Assembly: GCA_963728895.1 (NCBI GenBank)
Contig: CAVSLM010000007.1
Location: 372,001-436,000 of the forward strand
Direction: 5' to 3'
Source: CAVSLM01 sp963728895
GTDB taxonomy: Bacteria > Pseudomonadota > Gammaproteobacteria > JBBQDK01
Length of the DNA stretch: 64,000 nt
Under the pieces are notes generated by a model. The model saw only the letters and a program-made list of their open reading frames with translations. It had not been told where the DNA came from and did not search any database. Both the position numbers and the translations under genes were made by a program. Shown here piece after piece: positions 9,602-22,398 of the stretch (the stretch's first letter is position 1; every line of letters begins with the position of its first letter).

Positions 9602-10470
9602 GATTGCAGGCCAGACAACCGTGCCATCAGCTCACCACAGTGGCGCTGGGCGCGTGCTTCCACAAAGGCGGGGTCGATCTGTCGGAGCAGTGCGTGATCC
9701 TGCGGTGCGCGGAACTCATGCGAGCGGTCGAGCGCCACATGTGCCATCGGAATGCCGAGGAAGTCCGCGATTCGACCGGCCTCCTCTCCCAATCGATCGG
9801 TGCGGACGACCAGCAGGCGGTCTTCCGGCACCGCCGTCAGCACCCGGAGATTGTGACGCGTCCAATAAGCCAGATAGGCATCTACCGGGTACAGGCCGTG
9901 CGTTGCGAGAACCTTGTCTTCGGGCTGATGCGCAAAGTGCTGCGCCCTGAAGCGATACTCGTTGAACCGCTGCAGTGTCCGATGGAACGGTCGTTGCGAG
10001 GCAGCCAGGTCGGGGTAGCGATTCACGTAATGGTTCAGCATCGAGTTCAGCCAATCACAACAATCCCGAACGGTCAGGACGAACCTCGCCTCGGGAAAGC
10101 GTTCGACGAGCACGTCGAGGAAGTGACCGGGAACGTGCGAGGATTCGAACTCGACCCACAATGTGCTATCGCGCCGAAGCACGAAGTCGACCACGGCAGA
10201 ATGTTTCCGCATGTCCGCGTGCGATTCGATTCCGCTGCTCAGGATCGCCTCAAACGATCGCTGCAACCAGGGTTCATGCGCAACCCGGTAGTGCCCGTTC
10301 AACATTGCGGCCATCGAGTGCGTCCCGGACTTCGGGGTCCCGACGCAATACGCGTTCAGGCGCCGGGGTCGGCCGATATGCCAGATACGGCTACTGCGCA
10401 CGCGAGGCGGCACGAATCTGGATACGGTGCGACGGATCGCTCCTCGTTGTCGAACCCTGTCTGCGTTCAT
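9598..10470 (-). CDS. Sulfotransferase-family protein
   Basis: A 290-residue protein with the PAPS-binding 5'-phosphosulfate loop GTPKSGTHS at residues 44-52. It also has the second signature ARFVLTVRDCCDWLNSMLNH, where R, D and S fit the 3'-phosphate site. Such enzymes move sulfate from PAPS to carbohydrate or other hydroxyls. A longer frame starts at 10608, but the ATG at 10470 is preferred because AGGAAAGAGG lies upstream and the protein then begins close to the family's first strand. It is coupled to the downstream lipoprotein gene by a four-base overlap. The acceptor is unknown; the nearby epimerase, aldolase, glycosyltransferase-like and acetyltransferase genes suggest a surface glycan. 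Confidence 0.8.
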   Translation of the reverse strand: MNADRVRQRGAIRRTVSRFVPPRVRSSRIWHIGRPRRLNAYCVGTPKSGTHSMAAMLNGHYRVAHEPWLQRSFEAILSSGIESHADMRKHSAVVDFVLRRDSTLWVEFESSHVPGHFLDVLVERFPEARFVLTVRDCCDWLNSMLNHYVNRYPDLAASQRPFHRTLQRFNEYRFRAQHFAHQPEDKVLATHGLYPVDAYLAYWTRHNLRVLTAVPEDRLLVVRTDRLGEEAGRIADFLGIPMAHVALDRSHEFRAPQDHALLRQIDPAFVEARAQRHCGELMARLSGLQS

Positions 10471-10948
10471 GGTTGGCAGGCCTCTTTCCTGGTACCGATG
10501 TCGCACCGCCCGTGGCCAGGAAACTGGATGGTGGTCATGTCCAACATTCCTGCGCGGGTGGCTCGGACGATCATCCCACCGCCCTGTTGCCCTCTCGGGT
10601 GACTCCACGAAACCGACATGGCACCCAGGCTACTTCACCGTGGAGCTCCCCCGGACTCCAACGGCAAGCGCGGAGTCGGTCAGTGAAATCCGAGCATTTA
10701 CCGGCACCTTTCGCCTACCCCTTCGTCCTTGGTATGCAACCCGGATCCTGCAGCGGCACAGGGGCTTGCGTCTCTCATTTCCACTTGGATTCATGTTTCC
10801 GACAACCGCTCCCCGGCAATTCCGATTGCCGCCGGAAGACTTCTCCGGAGCCAGGCTTTCGCGGGCATACGCGGTAATGTAGATTGATCCGGGCCCAGTG
10901 TATACGGGTGTCCCGCTCAATCGACGAGTCAGCTACACCGGAGGGGTC
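10471..10948. promoter_or_regulatory. Divergent intergenic region, no identifiable gene
   Basis: This 478-bp space between the divergent sulfotransferase and epimerase-like genes must hold both promoters. No confident -35/-10 pair, operator or RNA element could be assigned by eye. The GTGTATACGGGTG stretch near 10900 is only a weak -10 candidate. Confidence 0.35.
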
Positions 10949-11455
10949 ATGCTGAAAGGGGCCAAGAAGGACACGCAGACCGCAACCGCGGACGGGACCG
11001 TGCTGCGCAAAGACCTGCCCGGTGTCTGCGTGCACGAGATGAAAAACATCGTGACCCGCAACGGAATCACGACCGAGGTCTACCGGCCGGAGTGGAATCT
11101 CGATGAGGGGGGCGTCGAGCACATCATTCATGTATCGCTGCGGCCCCACGCCATCAGCGCCTGGCACGTACACGAGCGCCAGACGGATCGCATATTCGTC
11201 GTGGATGGCAGTTTCAAGCTGGTTTTGTACGACGATCGCAAGGATTCATCCATGCAGGGCATGCTCAGCGTGCTTTTGTTGAATCGCCTGCGGCCCATGG
11301 TGGTATCCGTTCCGCCGGGCATATGGCACGGGCTGCAGAACCTCGAGGACGGACCCGGCAGCTTCATCAACTATTTCAACCGCCCCTACCAATACGAAGA
11401 CCCGGACGAATGGCGGTTGCCCTGGGACACCGACCAGATTCCGTATAGGTTCTGA
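10949..11455 (+). CDS. RmlC-like cupin (dTDP-4-dehydrorhamnose 3,5-epimerase family)
   Basis: A 168-residue single-domain cupin. The segments EHIIHVSLRPHAISAWHVHE and TDRIFVVDGSFKLVLYDDR, then MVVSVPPGIWHGLQNLED, match the RmlC/WbdC-type jelly roll of nucleotide-sugar 3,5-epimerases and relatives. The ATG at 10949 is chosen over an upstream in-frame ATG because GGAGGGG is placed three bases before it. It is shorter than canonical RmlC (about 180 residues). Catalytic residues cannot be assigned safely, so the exact reaction is open. It is followed after 68 bases by an aldolase on the same strand, probably one transcription unit. Confidence 0.72.
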   Translation: MLKGAKKDTQTATADGTVLRKDLPGVCVHEMKNIVTRNGITTEVYRPEWNLDEGGVEHIIHVSLRPHAISAWHVHERQTDRIFVVDGSFKLVLYDDRKDSSMQGMLSVLLLNRLRPMVVSVPPGIWHGLQNLEDGPGSFINYFNRPYQYEDPDEWRLPWDTDQIPYRF

Positions 11456-11523
11456 CCGGGCGCGCCATCGCGCTGCGCGTTCGACGCAGCCGTACGGCCC
11501 GGCATGCGCAGAAAGGGGGACGC

Positions 11524-12327
11524 ATGAGCTACGGCCGTGATTTCGTATTGACGCTGTTCACCAACGATCCCGCATTGGCGCAGCGTGCCGATGCGGCGGG
11601 CATCAACCGCATCGGTCTCGATCTGGAAAAGATCGGCAAGCATACCCGCCAGGATCCGAAGAAATGCTGGATCTCCGACCATCGGGTCGAACAGCTGGCG
11701 GATATCCGGTCCGTACTGACCGGGAGCAAACTGTTCGCGCGCACCAACCCGATACAGGAGGGCTCCGGGGACGAGATCGAGCAGCTCATCGCATTGGGAA
11801 CGCAGGTGCTGATGTTGCCATTGTTCCGGACAGTGGACGAAGCGGCGCGCTTCATCGATCTGATCGACGGCCGTGCCGAGGTGTCACTGCTCGTCGAAAC
11901 CTCCGGCGCCGCCATGCGCATACATGACCTCGTGCGACTGGACGGCGTTGACGAGATCCATGTGGGGCTCAATGACATGTATCTGGACATGGGCCTTCGA
12001 AATCATTTCGAGGTCCTGGTGTCGGGACTGTTGGACGTGCTCTCGGACACCGTCCGCGGCGCCGGAATCGCCTTCGGCGTCGGCGGTATCGGGCGCGTTG
12101 GCGACAAGAGCCTGCCGATCGCGCCCGAGATGATCTACCCATTCTATCCGCTCTTGCACGCCGATCGTGCGCTGGTGTCTCGGGTCTTTTACGCCCCGGA
12201 CCACACCCGCTATGACCTGACGGCGGAGGTCGCCGCGTTCCGGCATGAGATGGACCGGTGGGCCGCGAAGTCGAAGGAGGAGCTGGTTGCCGCTCGTGAC
12301 GCATTGCGCGCGATGGTCCGCACGTGA
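11524..12327 (+). CDS. HpcH/HpaI aldolase / citrate lyase-type protein
   Basis: A 267-residue TIM-barrel protein of the pyruvate/PEP aldolase family. The central LLVETSGAAMRIHDLVRLDG and VDEIHVGLNDMYLDMG blocks match the family's metal-binding glutamate and the GxND loop that contacts the alpha-keto acid. Members cleave or form C-C bonds between pyruvate (or oxaloacetate) and an aldehyde. An AGAAAGGGGG sequence immediately precedes the ATG. Several sequence details, including a short N-terminus, point to the group found in polysaccharide gene clusters rather than to catabolic HpaI. That fits the cupin epimerase gene just upstream; substrate unknown. Confidence 0.75.
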   Translation: MSYGRDFVLTLFTNDPALAQRADAAGINRIGLDLEKIGKHTRQDPKKCWISDHRVEQLADIRSVLTGSKLFARTNPIQEGSGDEIEQLIALGTQVLMLPLFRTVDEAARFIDLIDGRAEVSLLVETSGAAMRIHDLVRLDGVDEIHVGLNDMYLDMGLRNHFEVLVSGLLDVLSDTVRGAGIAFGVGGIGRVGDKSLPIAPEMIYPFYPLLHADRALVSRVFYAPDHTRYDLTAEVAAFRHEMDRWAAKSKEELVAARDALRAMVRT

Positions 12328-12369
12328 ACTTCAGGATCCGCCAGCGCGTGCGCAGAATTCTCCGGTGCG

Positions 12370-13458
12370 CTATCTCGCACCGAGGTGCTGCAGCACGGTC
12401 CTTGCGGCCGCTGCAGGAGTATAGGCCCGATCAAATGTCGCCATGTTGAGACGCGCCAGCTCGTCGGCCTCTCGCGGATTGCGGGCAAGCTCCACGGCGC
12501 GCTCCGCGATTTCGAGGGGATCGTCACTGAAGAACTGCCGCCGGAAGTGCTCGTGCCGATACGTGGCCGGGGCGTTGTTGACGATCCGCTGCCCGGCGAT
12601 CGCCAGACCCATCGCCAGAAACAGCGCGAAGCGCGACGACAGGCAGTCGTGCAGACCGCGCGTGTAGATCACCACCCGTGCGCGGGCCAGATTGCGAAGG
12701 TATTCCAGAGGCCGGAAACGCGGCGCCTCCAGGTCGGCATATTCGGCCGGCAGTGGCCTGGAGTGCGCAAGCCCCGTCAGGCAGTTCACTCCGGACTGAT
12801 CGCGCAGCGCGCGGATGATCCGCGCCCGAAAATCCGTCGCTGCGTCGTGCCGGTCGCCTTCCCGAAAGCTGGTGACGAAAAAGACGTCCAGATCCTTGGG
12901 CGAGCGGCGCAGGCGCAGAATCGATTCCAGCGTCGGATAGTTCATCATCCCACGCAGACGTTCCCGCGCATCGGTGGAAGTCCATGAGGCTGCGGCGGAC
13001 GACAGCACGCGCGGCACGAGCGAGGCTCGCCACGGGACCCGTACCGGTATGAACTGCTGGATGGGGAAGATCTTCTCCCGATAGGTGCACAACACGGGGT
13101 CGGTCGCGATCCGGTCGGCGTCGTGGTTGACTTTGAAATACCAGTCCACGGCGTCCAGCAATGGCAGATGATATCCCCAACACTGACCTTCGAGATCCAG
13201 GCGATTGCTGTCATGCCCATCGATGCAGAACCACTGCGTCTTTCCGAAAAGCTCCGATCGAAACACGCACATCGCAAAGCGCAGCCGCAGCCAACGCGCG
13301 TCCGTCAACGCGGCGCACATGGGCGCCGGCGCCGTGCGCGACACTCGCAGCCCATATCCGTACTCCCCCTGACACTGCCCGAATCCGCTCAGATAGAATC
13401 CGGCGTGCCGCAGGTGGCAGAAGTCATGAAAGACGAGCCGTGCCGTCATCCTGCCCAC
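12370..13458 (-). CDS. Glycosyltransferase-like protein of unknown specificity
   Basis: An approximately 360-residue protein without a confident family match. The C-terminal half has a GT-B-like look. DVFFVTSFREGDRHDA begins the second Rossmann half. Then come RARVVIYTRGLHDCLSSRF, ALFLAMGLAIAGQRIVNN and DDPLEIAERAVELARNPREA, the usual arrangement of a nucleotide-sugar-binding domain ending in a helix bundle. The start may be the GTG at 13458 or the ATG three codons inside (13449). It converges on the aldolase gene. A role in glycan assembly is inferred from fold and neighbours only. Confidence 0.5.
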   Translation of the reverse strand: MGRMTARLVFHDFCHLRHAGFYLSGFGQCQGEYGYGLRVSRTAPAPMCAALTDARWLRLRFAMCVFRSELFGKTQWFCIDGHDSNRLDLEGQCWGYHLPLLDAVDWYFKVNHDADRIATDPVLCTYREKIFPIQQFIPVRVPWRASLVPRVLSSAAASWTSTDARERLRGMMNYPTLESILRLRRSPKDLDVFFVTSFREGDRHDAATDFRARIIRALRDQSGVNCLTGLAHSRPLPAEYADLEAPRFRPLEYLRNLARARVVIYTRGLHDCLSSRFALFLAMGLAIAGQRIVNNAPATYRHEHFRRQFFSDDPLEIAERAVELARNPREADELARLNMATFDRAYTPAAAARTVLQHLGAR

Positions 13459-13638
13459 GCTTCCGCATGCGACGCCCTACACGGCAGTCCGCATTCCGCG
13501 CGCCACCCGGACGCCCGGGCCCGCAGCGGAACGCCCTCGTAACGCGCAGCCCCGTTCCGCGACACCATCGCACACCCGCTCATGAGATCAATGGGTCCGT
13601 CTCCGGCTACGGGCGGGGTTATGCCTGCTATTTGGGAG

Positions 13639-14370
13639 TTACTGACCGGAACCTTCCGGCATGGCGTTCACTTGCGGATGCTGATTTACATATGCCTGCG
13701 ACATTTCATCCAGATAATCCAGGGACCGCGACCAGGTAACTTGTGACTTGATGATGCGGGCGGGCACCCCGACGGCGATCGACATGGCCGGTATGTCCTT
13801 GGTGACAATTGCGCCAGTTCCAATGACCGAACCGTCTCCGATCGTTGTGTCCGGCATCAATGTACATCCACGACCAAGCCAGACATGGTTACCCAATATC
13901 ACCCGGCGTGGCCTGTTATTGATGATGTCACCGGTTCTCAGATCCACCAGTCCGTGCTGGTCTGAACTTTGAATGAGAATCCCATCCGAGAACATGCAAT
14001 CTCTTCCAGTGATGACCTCGGACTGATAACAGACAATAGTGGCGCCATTGGATGTAGTCTCTGGCCCGATGCTCACCTTGCTACACCTCCACAATCTTAC
14101 ATCGTACAAGCCGGAAGTATTCTCGGAAAAATGCACTCGTGCGTTGTCATCACCAACGCGTACCAGAATAACACCCTTACCTGCGCCGATATCGGTCTCA
14201 AGACCCGAGATACTAGTCTTGCCATCCCAATTGAGTTGCATAAATTCCAGTTTCAACGTTCCCCGGCGCAGCGACGCCAAAGATGATTCCCTGATGGTCA
14301 AGAAGCAGGATGAACCGAAATTACCTGTGACTTTTACCTCGCCCGGCAAGCTGTCGAATGGAAACAGCAT
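13639..14370 (-). CDS. Left-handed beta-helix (hexapeptide) acetyltransferase
   Basis: A 243-residue protein whose C-terminal half shows hexapeptide repeats and the xenobiotic/serine-acetyltransferase-like ending: VILGNHVWLGRGCTLMPD, TTIGDGSVIGTGAIVTKDIP and AVGVPARIIK. Such enzymes O- or N-acetylate sugars using acetyl-CoA. The N-terminal ~90 residues (LKLEFMQLNWDGKTSI...) form an extra beta-rich domain seen in capsule and sialic-acid O-acetyltransferases. The start is supported by AAGGAG seven bases before the ATG. Lower GC than neighbouring genes and a repeat A pair just upstream hint at transfer. The sugar substrate is unknown. Confidence 0.78.
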   Translation of the reverse strand: MLFPFDSLPGEVKVTGNFGSSCFLTIRESSLASLRRGTLKLEFMQLNWDGKTSISGLETDIGAGKGVILVRVGDDNARVHFSENTSGLYDVRLWRCSKVSIGPETTSNGATIVCYQSEVITGRDCMFSDGILIQSSDQHGLVDLRTGDIINNRPRRVILGNHVWLGRGCTLMPDTTIGDGSVIGTGAIVTKDIPAMSIAVGVPARIIKSQVTWSRSLDYLDEMSQAYVNQHPQVNAMPEGSGQ

Positions 14371-14386
14371 TCACTTCTCCTTTGGG

Positions 14387-14471
14387 GATCAATGGGGTCA
14401 GTCTCGATTGATCCAGCGCTCGATGACCGGGACAGTCTCAGCGCATCGATCGAGTCTGACCCTATTGATCA
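14387..14471. repeat. Dispersed repeat A, inverted pair
   Basis: A forward copy (14387-14413, core GGGGTCAGTCTCGATTGATC) and an inverse copy (14446-14471, core CGATCGAGTCTGACCC) face each other across 32 bases and could form a long hairpin. It separates the acetyltransferase start from the DUF1028 gene end and contributes the DUF1028 stop codon. Confidence 0.8.
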
Positions 14472-15499
14472 GTTTTCCATTTCGCGTAGTTCTTGCGGAT
14501 GTCATCCAGGACTTCGCGGTCGATCTGGTTGTCGTCGCGAATCCTGACATCGTAATTTTCCCACCCCATGAAATCCTGCAATGCCTTCTTGGTCTTTGCA
14601 TCGAAAACACCATTGACGGGGCCGTCGTAGAACGAGAAACCCTTGTATGCCTTATTGCCCAGGATGCCCTGAAGCTCCCTGCAAACGGCAGAATCGATCG
14701 TGATGAGGTTCTTCTCGTCCGTCCGGAAATAGTACAGCTTATGGAGCTTGTAGAGGCGCTGGAGTTCCTGCAGGGGATGCGGGTGGTCGTAGATGCTGAT
14801 GTCGACCAGGTCATCGGTCGTGCCGTCGTACCCGGCTCCTTTGCGCTTCACGAGGACCGCTGCCGACTCCTCCCCTCTGCGATCGCCTCCCGCCTTCCCG
14901 CCCGCCACGATCGCCGCCACCAGCTTGTCGGACAGCGACCCCTCTGTCTGCTGAAAGGTCCTCGCCAGTGCCTCCACGGTTTCTCTCCCGACCAGCGTAT
15001 TTCCCTGCGCCGCAAAACCCTTCCCGGTGATCACGACACGTTTCCCGCCGCTGTTCGTACCTGCAATGCCCCCGGCCCAGTCGAAACATTCCCCCCCGGT
15101 CCAGCTCGCAGAATTCCCTTTGGCATCGATGATGCCCAACTGGCGAACCTCGCGTTTGGTATCGTTGGATATGAGGATCCGGAGCGCTTCCTCTGCCGTG
15201 GCTCCGTTGCGCAGGAGCGCCAGCCCCTTCGGGCCGTACGAGACATTGATCAGCGATTGCGTTGCGATTGCACCCACGCCCGCTTCAGCCCACGGAATGA
15301 TTGGGCGTACGTTCGGGAACTTGGATTGCACGGCGACACCCACGTCGCCTGTTGCGAGATCGATACCCACGATCGAAAACGTCGATGCGAACGGTTCAGA
15401 AGATGCCACCTCCCTTCGGGTTTCCGAAGGGACGGTACCCAGAAACAGAAGGAGTGCAAGAGCTGAAGCCCCGGTGACGGCTGATACGAGCCGATTCAT
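14462..15499 (-). CDS. DUF1028 protein (Ntn-hydrolase-like) with peptidoglycan-binding-like C-terminus
   Basis: A 345-residue exported protein. It has a hydrophobic signal segment (about 7-22), then the DUF1028 domain beginning FSIVGIDLATGDVGVAVQSK and continuing GAIATQSLINVSYGPKGLAL and GGKRVVITGKGFAAQGNTL, with the helix LVAAIVAGGKAGGDRRGEES. DUF1028 proteins adopt an Ntn-hydrolase-like fold; activity is not established. The last ~90 residues resemble the putative peptidoglycan-binding module often fused to it. ATG 15499 is preferred over an in-frame start six codons upstream because the signal peptide follows directly. The final codons and TAG lie inside repeat A, so the original C-terminus may have been altered by repeat insertion. 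Confidence 0.82.
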   Translation of the reverse strand: MNRLVSAVTGASALALLLFLGTVPSETRREVASSEPFASTFSIVGIDLATGDVGVAVQSKFPNVRPIIPWAEAGVGAIATQSLINVSYGPKGLALLRNGATAEEALRILISNDTKREVRQLGIIDAKGNSASWTGGECFDWAGGIAGTNSGGKRVVITGKGFAAQGNTLVGRETVEALARTFQQTEGSLSDKLVAAIVAGGKAGGDRRGEESAAVLVKRKGAGYDGTTDDLVDISIYDHPHPLQELQRLYKLHKLYYFRTDEKNLITIDSAVCRELQGILGNKAYKGFSFYDGPVNGVFDAKTKKALQDFMGWENYDVRIRDDNQIDREVLDDIRKNYAKWKTDQ

Positions 15500-15583
15500 G
15501 GCAGGCGTCCTCGGCAACAGATCGATGGAGAAACCAACCTCGGTCCCACCTCAGGCGCATGAGGGATTTCCACTCCTCCAGCC

Positions 15584-15786
15584 AGCCCGGAAATCTCACC
15601 AGCATCCCGGGAACTGGCGGCGCAAAAAGTGCGTCATTGCTCGCCGATCGTGAAGCATGCCAGATCTTCTGCACTATCCATTCACTCACCAGCATCCCGG
15701 CAGCTGGCGGAATTCGCAGCCGTTCTGGCGCCGGGAGCGAAACTTACCCGCCAGCCGCTGGCCGGCTGGTGAGATTTTCGGGCTGG
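15584..15786. repeat. Dispersed repeat D, further copies
   Basis: AGCCCGGAAATCTCACCAGC with ATCCCGGGAACTGGCGG is at 15584-15620. GTGAAGCATGCCAGATCTTC, CACCAGCATCCCGGCAGCTG and GCCGGCTGGTGAGATTTTCG are spread over 15650-15786. The order and text match the 7498-7777 copies, 8 kb away. Confidence 0.7.
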
Positions 15787-15898
15787 GGGCCGGATGAATA
15801 TAGAGAGGATTTCGCAGGAGGGAAAGTCCTACTGCGAAAAATAGCCGGGCGTCGCGAATTTGCCCGATAGCTTGCTGCCGTCCTGGCCGATCATGAAC

Positions 15899-15927
15899 GG
15901 CGGATGCGCTGCGCTTATCCGCCCTAC
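15899..15927 (+). repeat. Dispersed repeat C (GCGGATGCGCTGCGCTTA type), copy 1
   Basis: Palindrome-like unit GGCGGATGCGCTGCGCTTAT followed by CCGCCCTAC. Other copies lie at 42525-42553 (inverse) and 42693-42721. Confidence 0.8.
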
Positions 15928-16143
15928 ATTTACATCTGATGAGATGCGTATCGCGGTCCTGGCGGGTACTCATGATCTCGGCACATCGTGCCGCATGCTT
16001 GCGGAACCACCAAGATGGTCCCCTTTACCTCGAACGTTTGAACGTCTCGTCAAGATTGCATCGCCACACCGGCGACTCGGCTGCTCGTCGACTCCTCCCG
16101 ATGCCCACAGCTCCGGGTACGGTGAGCGATGCTGGCACGAGCA

Positions 16144-17145
16144 CTACCGATACTGGATCTTGAAGCTCTCCAGCACGCGCAGGTAATTCGCCCGCTCGAA
16201 GGCGGCGGGATTCGCTACGTTGCGATGGCTCATGGCCCCTCGCATCTGACCCACCGAGTCGAACCCGCGCGCCTCCACCCACTCCTGCAATCCCTCCACC
16301 AGGTTGGTGGCATAGGCGGGCCCGTTGCGCAGCAAGGCGGAGGTGGTCATCACTGCATCAGCCCCCGCCAGCAGATACTTGATCACCTCGACCGCGCTTT
16401 CCACGCCGCGCGTGGCGCCCAGGGAGGCCTTGAGGTTTCCGTGCAGCAGGGCGATCCACAGCAGCGGCGCGCGTATCTCCCCGGCCGAGCTCAACGGCAG
16501 CGTGGGCTGCACCTCGAGCTCCTTGATGTCGATGTCCGGCTGGAAGAAGCGGTTGAACAGTACCAGCGCATCGGCACCCGCCGCGTCCAGGCGCTTGGCC
16601 AAGTGGCCCATCGCGCTGAAGGACGAGCTGAGCTTGAGGGCCACCGGGATGCTGACGCTCGACTTGACGGCCTTCAGGATGTCCACGTAACGCTGCTCGA
16701 CCTGCGCACCGGATACGTCGAGGTCTGCATGCACGCCGTAGATGTTCAGTTCCAGCCCGTCCGCCCCGGCCTCCTGCAGCTGCAGCGCATACTGCATCCA
16801 GCCTTCGCTGGTGACGCAGTTCAAGCTGGCAATGACCGGAATCTCCAGATCCTCGGATGCCCGCCGGACCAGCTCCAGATAGCTGTCCGGTCCCACGTCG
16901 TAGGCATCGATCTGCGGAAAATAGCTCAGCGACTCGGGAAAGCTCAGGGTGCCCGACTCCATCAGGTGGGAAAAGGCTTCGTTCTCGTGGCGAATCTGCT
17001 CTTCGAACAGCGAGAACATCACGATGGCCGCGACACCCCCATCCTCCAGCCGCTTCATGCCAGCGAGCGTTTCCGACAACGGTGACGCCGAGGCCACGAC
17101 GGGATGCTTGAGGCTCAGCCCCATATAGGTCGTGGTGAGATCCAT
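16144..17145 (-). CDS. Dihydroorotate-dehydrogenase-like flavoprotein
   Basis: A 333-residue TIM-barrel protein that begins like class 1 dihydroorotate dehydrogenases (MDLTTTYMGLSLKHPVVASA). It carries the barrel motifs IPVIASLNCVTSEGWM, ADGLELNIYG, IPVALKLSSSFS and GADAVMTTSALLRNG. FMN binding is expected. It belongs to the DHODH-like group that accompanies keto-acid ferredoxin oxidoreductase genes, so a role other than pyrimidine synthesis is likely. Last gene of the three-gene minus-strand operon: its ATG lies 20 bases after the nifJ stop, with GGGGGGAA as ribosome-binding site. The true reaction is unknown. Confidence 0.82.
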   Translation of the reverse strand: MDLTTTYMGLSLKHPVVASASPLSETLAGMKRLEDGGVAAIVMFSLFEEQIRHENEAFSHLMESGTLSFPESLSYFPQIDAYDVGPDSYLELVRRASEDLEIPVIASLNCVTSEGWMQYALQLQEAGADGLELNIYGVHADLDVSGAQVEQRYVDILKAVKSSVSIPVALKLSSSFSAMGHLAKRLDAAGADALVLFNRFFQPDIDIKELEVQPTLPLSSAGEIRAPLLWIALLHGNLKASLGATRGVESAVEVIKYLLAGADAVMTTSALLRNGPAYATNLVEGLQEWVEARGFDSVGQMRGAMSHRNVANPAAFERANYLRVLESFKIQYR

Positions 17146-17165
17146 AGGGTGTTCCCCCCGATTGC

Positions 17166-20753
<3,588 letters not shown>

Positions 20754-20756
20754 GGA

Positions 20757-22398
20757 TTAGACTCCTGGTTCCGGGATCATGTCGATGGCATGGCAGGGAC
20801 ACTGCTCGAAGCAAACGGCGCAGCCGGTGCAAAGACTGTAGTCATAGCGGTAGCGCATCCCGGGGCCCAGCTTCACGATGGCATGCTCGGGGCAGGCACC
20901 GTAGCAGCCATCGCACTCGAAGCAGTTGCCGCAGGAAAAGCACCGCTTGGCCTCATAGGCGGCCTCAGTCTCGCTCAACCCCCTGACCACTTCGTCGAAG
21001 CCATAGCGGCGGCGCTCCGGATCCAGATGGTCCTGGTGCCGCCGGCGGGCCTCGGTCAGATAGTGGATGTGCAGGGAGTCGAAGCTGGCCACAGGATGTC
21101 TGTCCGCCTTGATGTACTGGCCGCCGCGCAGGTAGGCGTCGATGTGGCGGGCGGCCCTCTTGCCGTGCCCGACCGCAACGGTAACCGTGCGCTCGCTGGG
21201 CACCATGTCGCCACCGGCGAAGATACCCGCATGGCCGGTCATCATGTTGGCATCGACCATCACGGTGCCGTCGCGCTTGAACTCGATGCCCGGTACGTGC
21301 TGCAGGAACGCGGTATCGGTGTCCTGACCCAGCGCCAGGATCAGCGAGTCCGCCTCCAGCGTCTCCATTTGGCCGGTCGGCACCGGATAGCCTTCGGAAT
21401 TGATCTGCATGACCTCGACCTGGATCTTGCTCTGGTCGATCTCCTTGATGGTCCGCAGCCAGTTGATCTTCACACCCTCCTCGATGGCCTCATCGGCCTC
21501 GAAAGCGTGGGCAGCCATGTGCTCGCGGTCACGCCGGTAGATGATGAGGGCTTCTTCGGCACCGAGACGCCGGGCGGTCCTGGCGGCGTCCATCGCCGTG
21601 TTGCCACCACCGTAGATGGCCACGCGCCGGCCGAGGACCGGTGCCTCGCCCGATGCAGCCTGACGCAGGAAGCTGACCGCATCGAAGATCTTGCCGGCAT
21701 CCCGGGCAGGAATATCCACGCGCCTGCTGAGGTGCGCGCCGACCGCGACAAACACCGCGTCGAACTGCCCCTCCGCCTTCTGCGCCGCAACGTCCTCCAC
21801 CTTGTGGTTGAACACCATGTGCACGCCCATTTCCTGGATGCGGGCAATCTCCCGGTCGAGCTCGACGCGCGGCAGGCGGTAGGCGGGGATGCCAAAATGC
21901 ATCATGCCGCCCGCCATGGGGCCGGCGTCGAAAACCTCCACGGTATGCCCCATGCGTGTGAGTTGATAGGCCGCCGACAGGCCGCTGGGACCGGCGCCCA
22001 CCACCATGATCCGGCGTCCGCTGGGGGGAGCGTCGATCCGGAACCTTCCAGCCATGCTGCAGCGCGAGGTCACCGAGGAAACGCTCCACGGCGTGGATGC
22101 TCACCGGGCTGTCCACTTCCTTGCGATTGCAATGGCTCTCGCACGGGTGGTAGCAGACTCGACCGTGCACGGAAGGCATGGGATTGTCCCGCATCAGCAC
22201 CTGCCAGGCCTTCTCGTATGCGCCTTCCTGGGCGTGGGCGAGCCAGGCCTGGATGTTCTCTCCCGCCGGACAGGCGTTGTTGCAGGGGGGGAGCAGGTCC
22301 ACGTAGAGCGGGCGTTGCGTGCGAACCGCGCCGGTCCCCTTGCCATGCTGGGCCAAATCCGCCGGACGCGTGATATCGCTGGGCCTGGGGCTGCTCAT
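20757..22398 (-). CDS. GltD-like NAD(P)H/FAD oxidoreductase with N- and C-terminal Fe-S modules (one frameshift)
   Basis: A protein of about 546 residues if one extra base near 22038-22041 is ignored. The N-terminal part (ATG 22398, MSSPRPSDITRPADLAQHG) has the alpha-helical Fe-S domain with PPCNNACPAGENIQAW and RVCYHPCESHCNR. After the slip the frame continues with the FAD motif VVGAGPSGLSAAYQL, the NAD(P) motif VAIYGGGNTAMDAARTARRL and the GD motif GHAGIFAGGDMV. The C-terminus carries two ferredoxin-type motifs, CFSCGNCFECDGCYGACP and CTGCAVCFEQCPC. The family moves electrons between NAD(P)H, flavin and Fe-S partners. As the first gene upstream of nifJ, it may hand PFOR electrons to NAD(P)+. 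The downstream stop is four bases from the nifJ ATG. Confidence 0.88.

Larger units (their letters stand above)
15500..16143. other. Repeat-rich spacer
   Basis: No gene seen in 640 bp between divergently facing ends. It contains two repeat D modules (15584-15620 and 15650-15786) and a repeat C copy (15899-15927). Confidence 0.6.
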
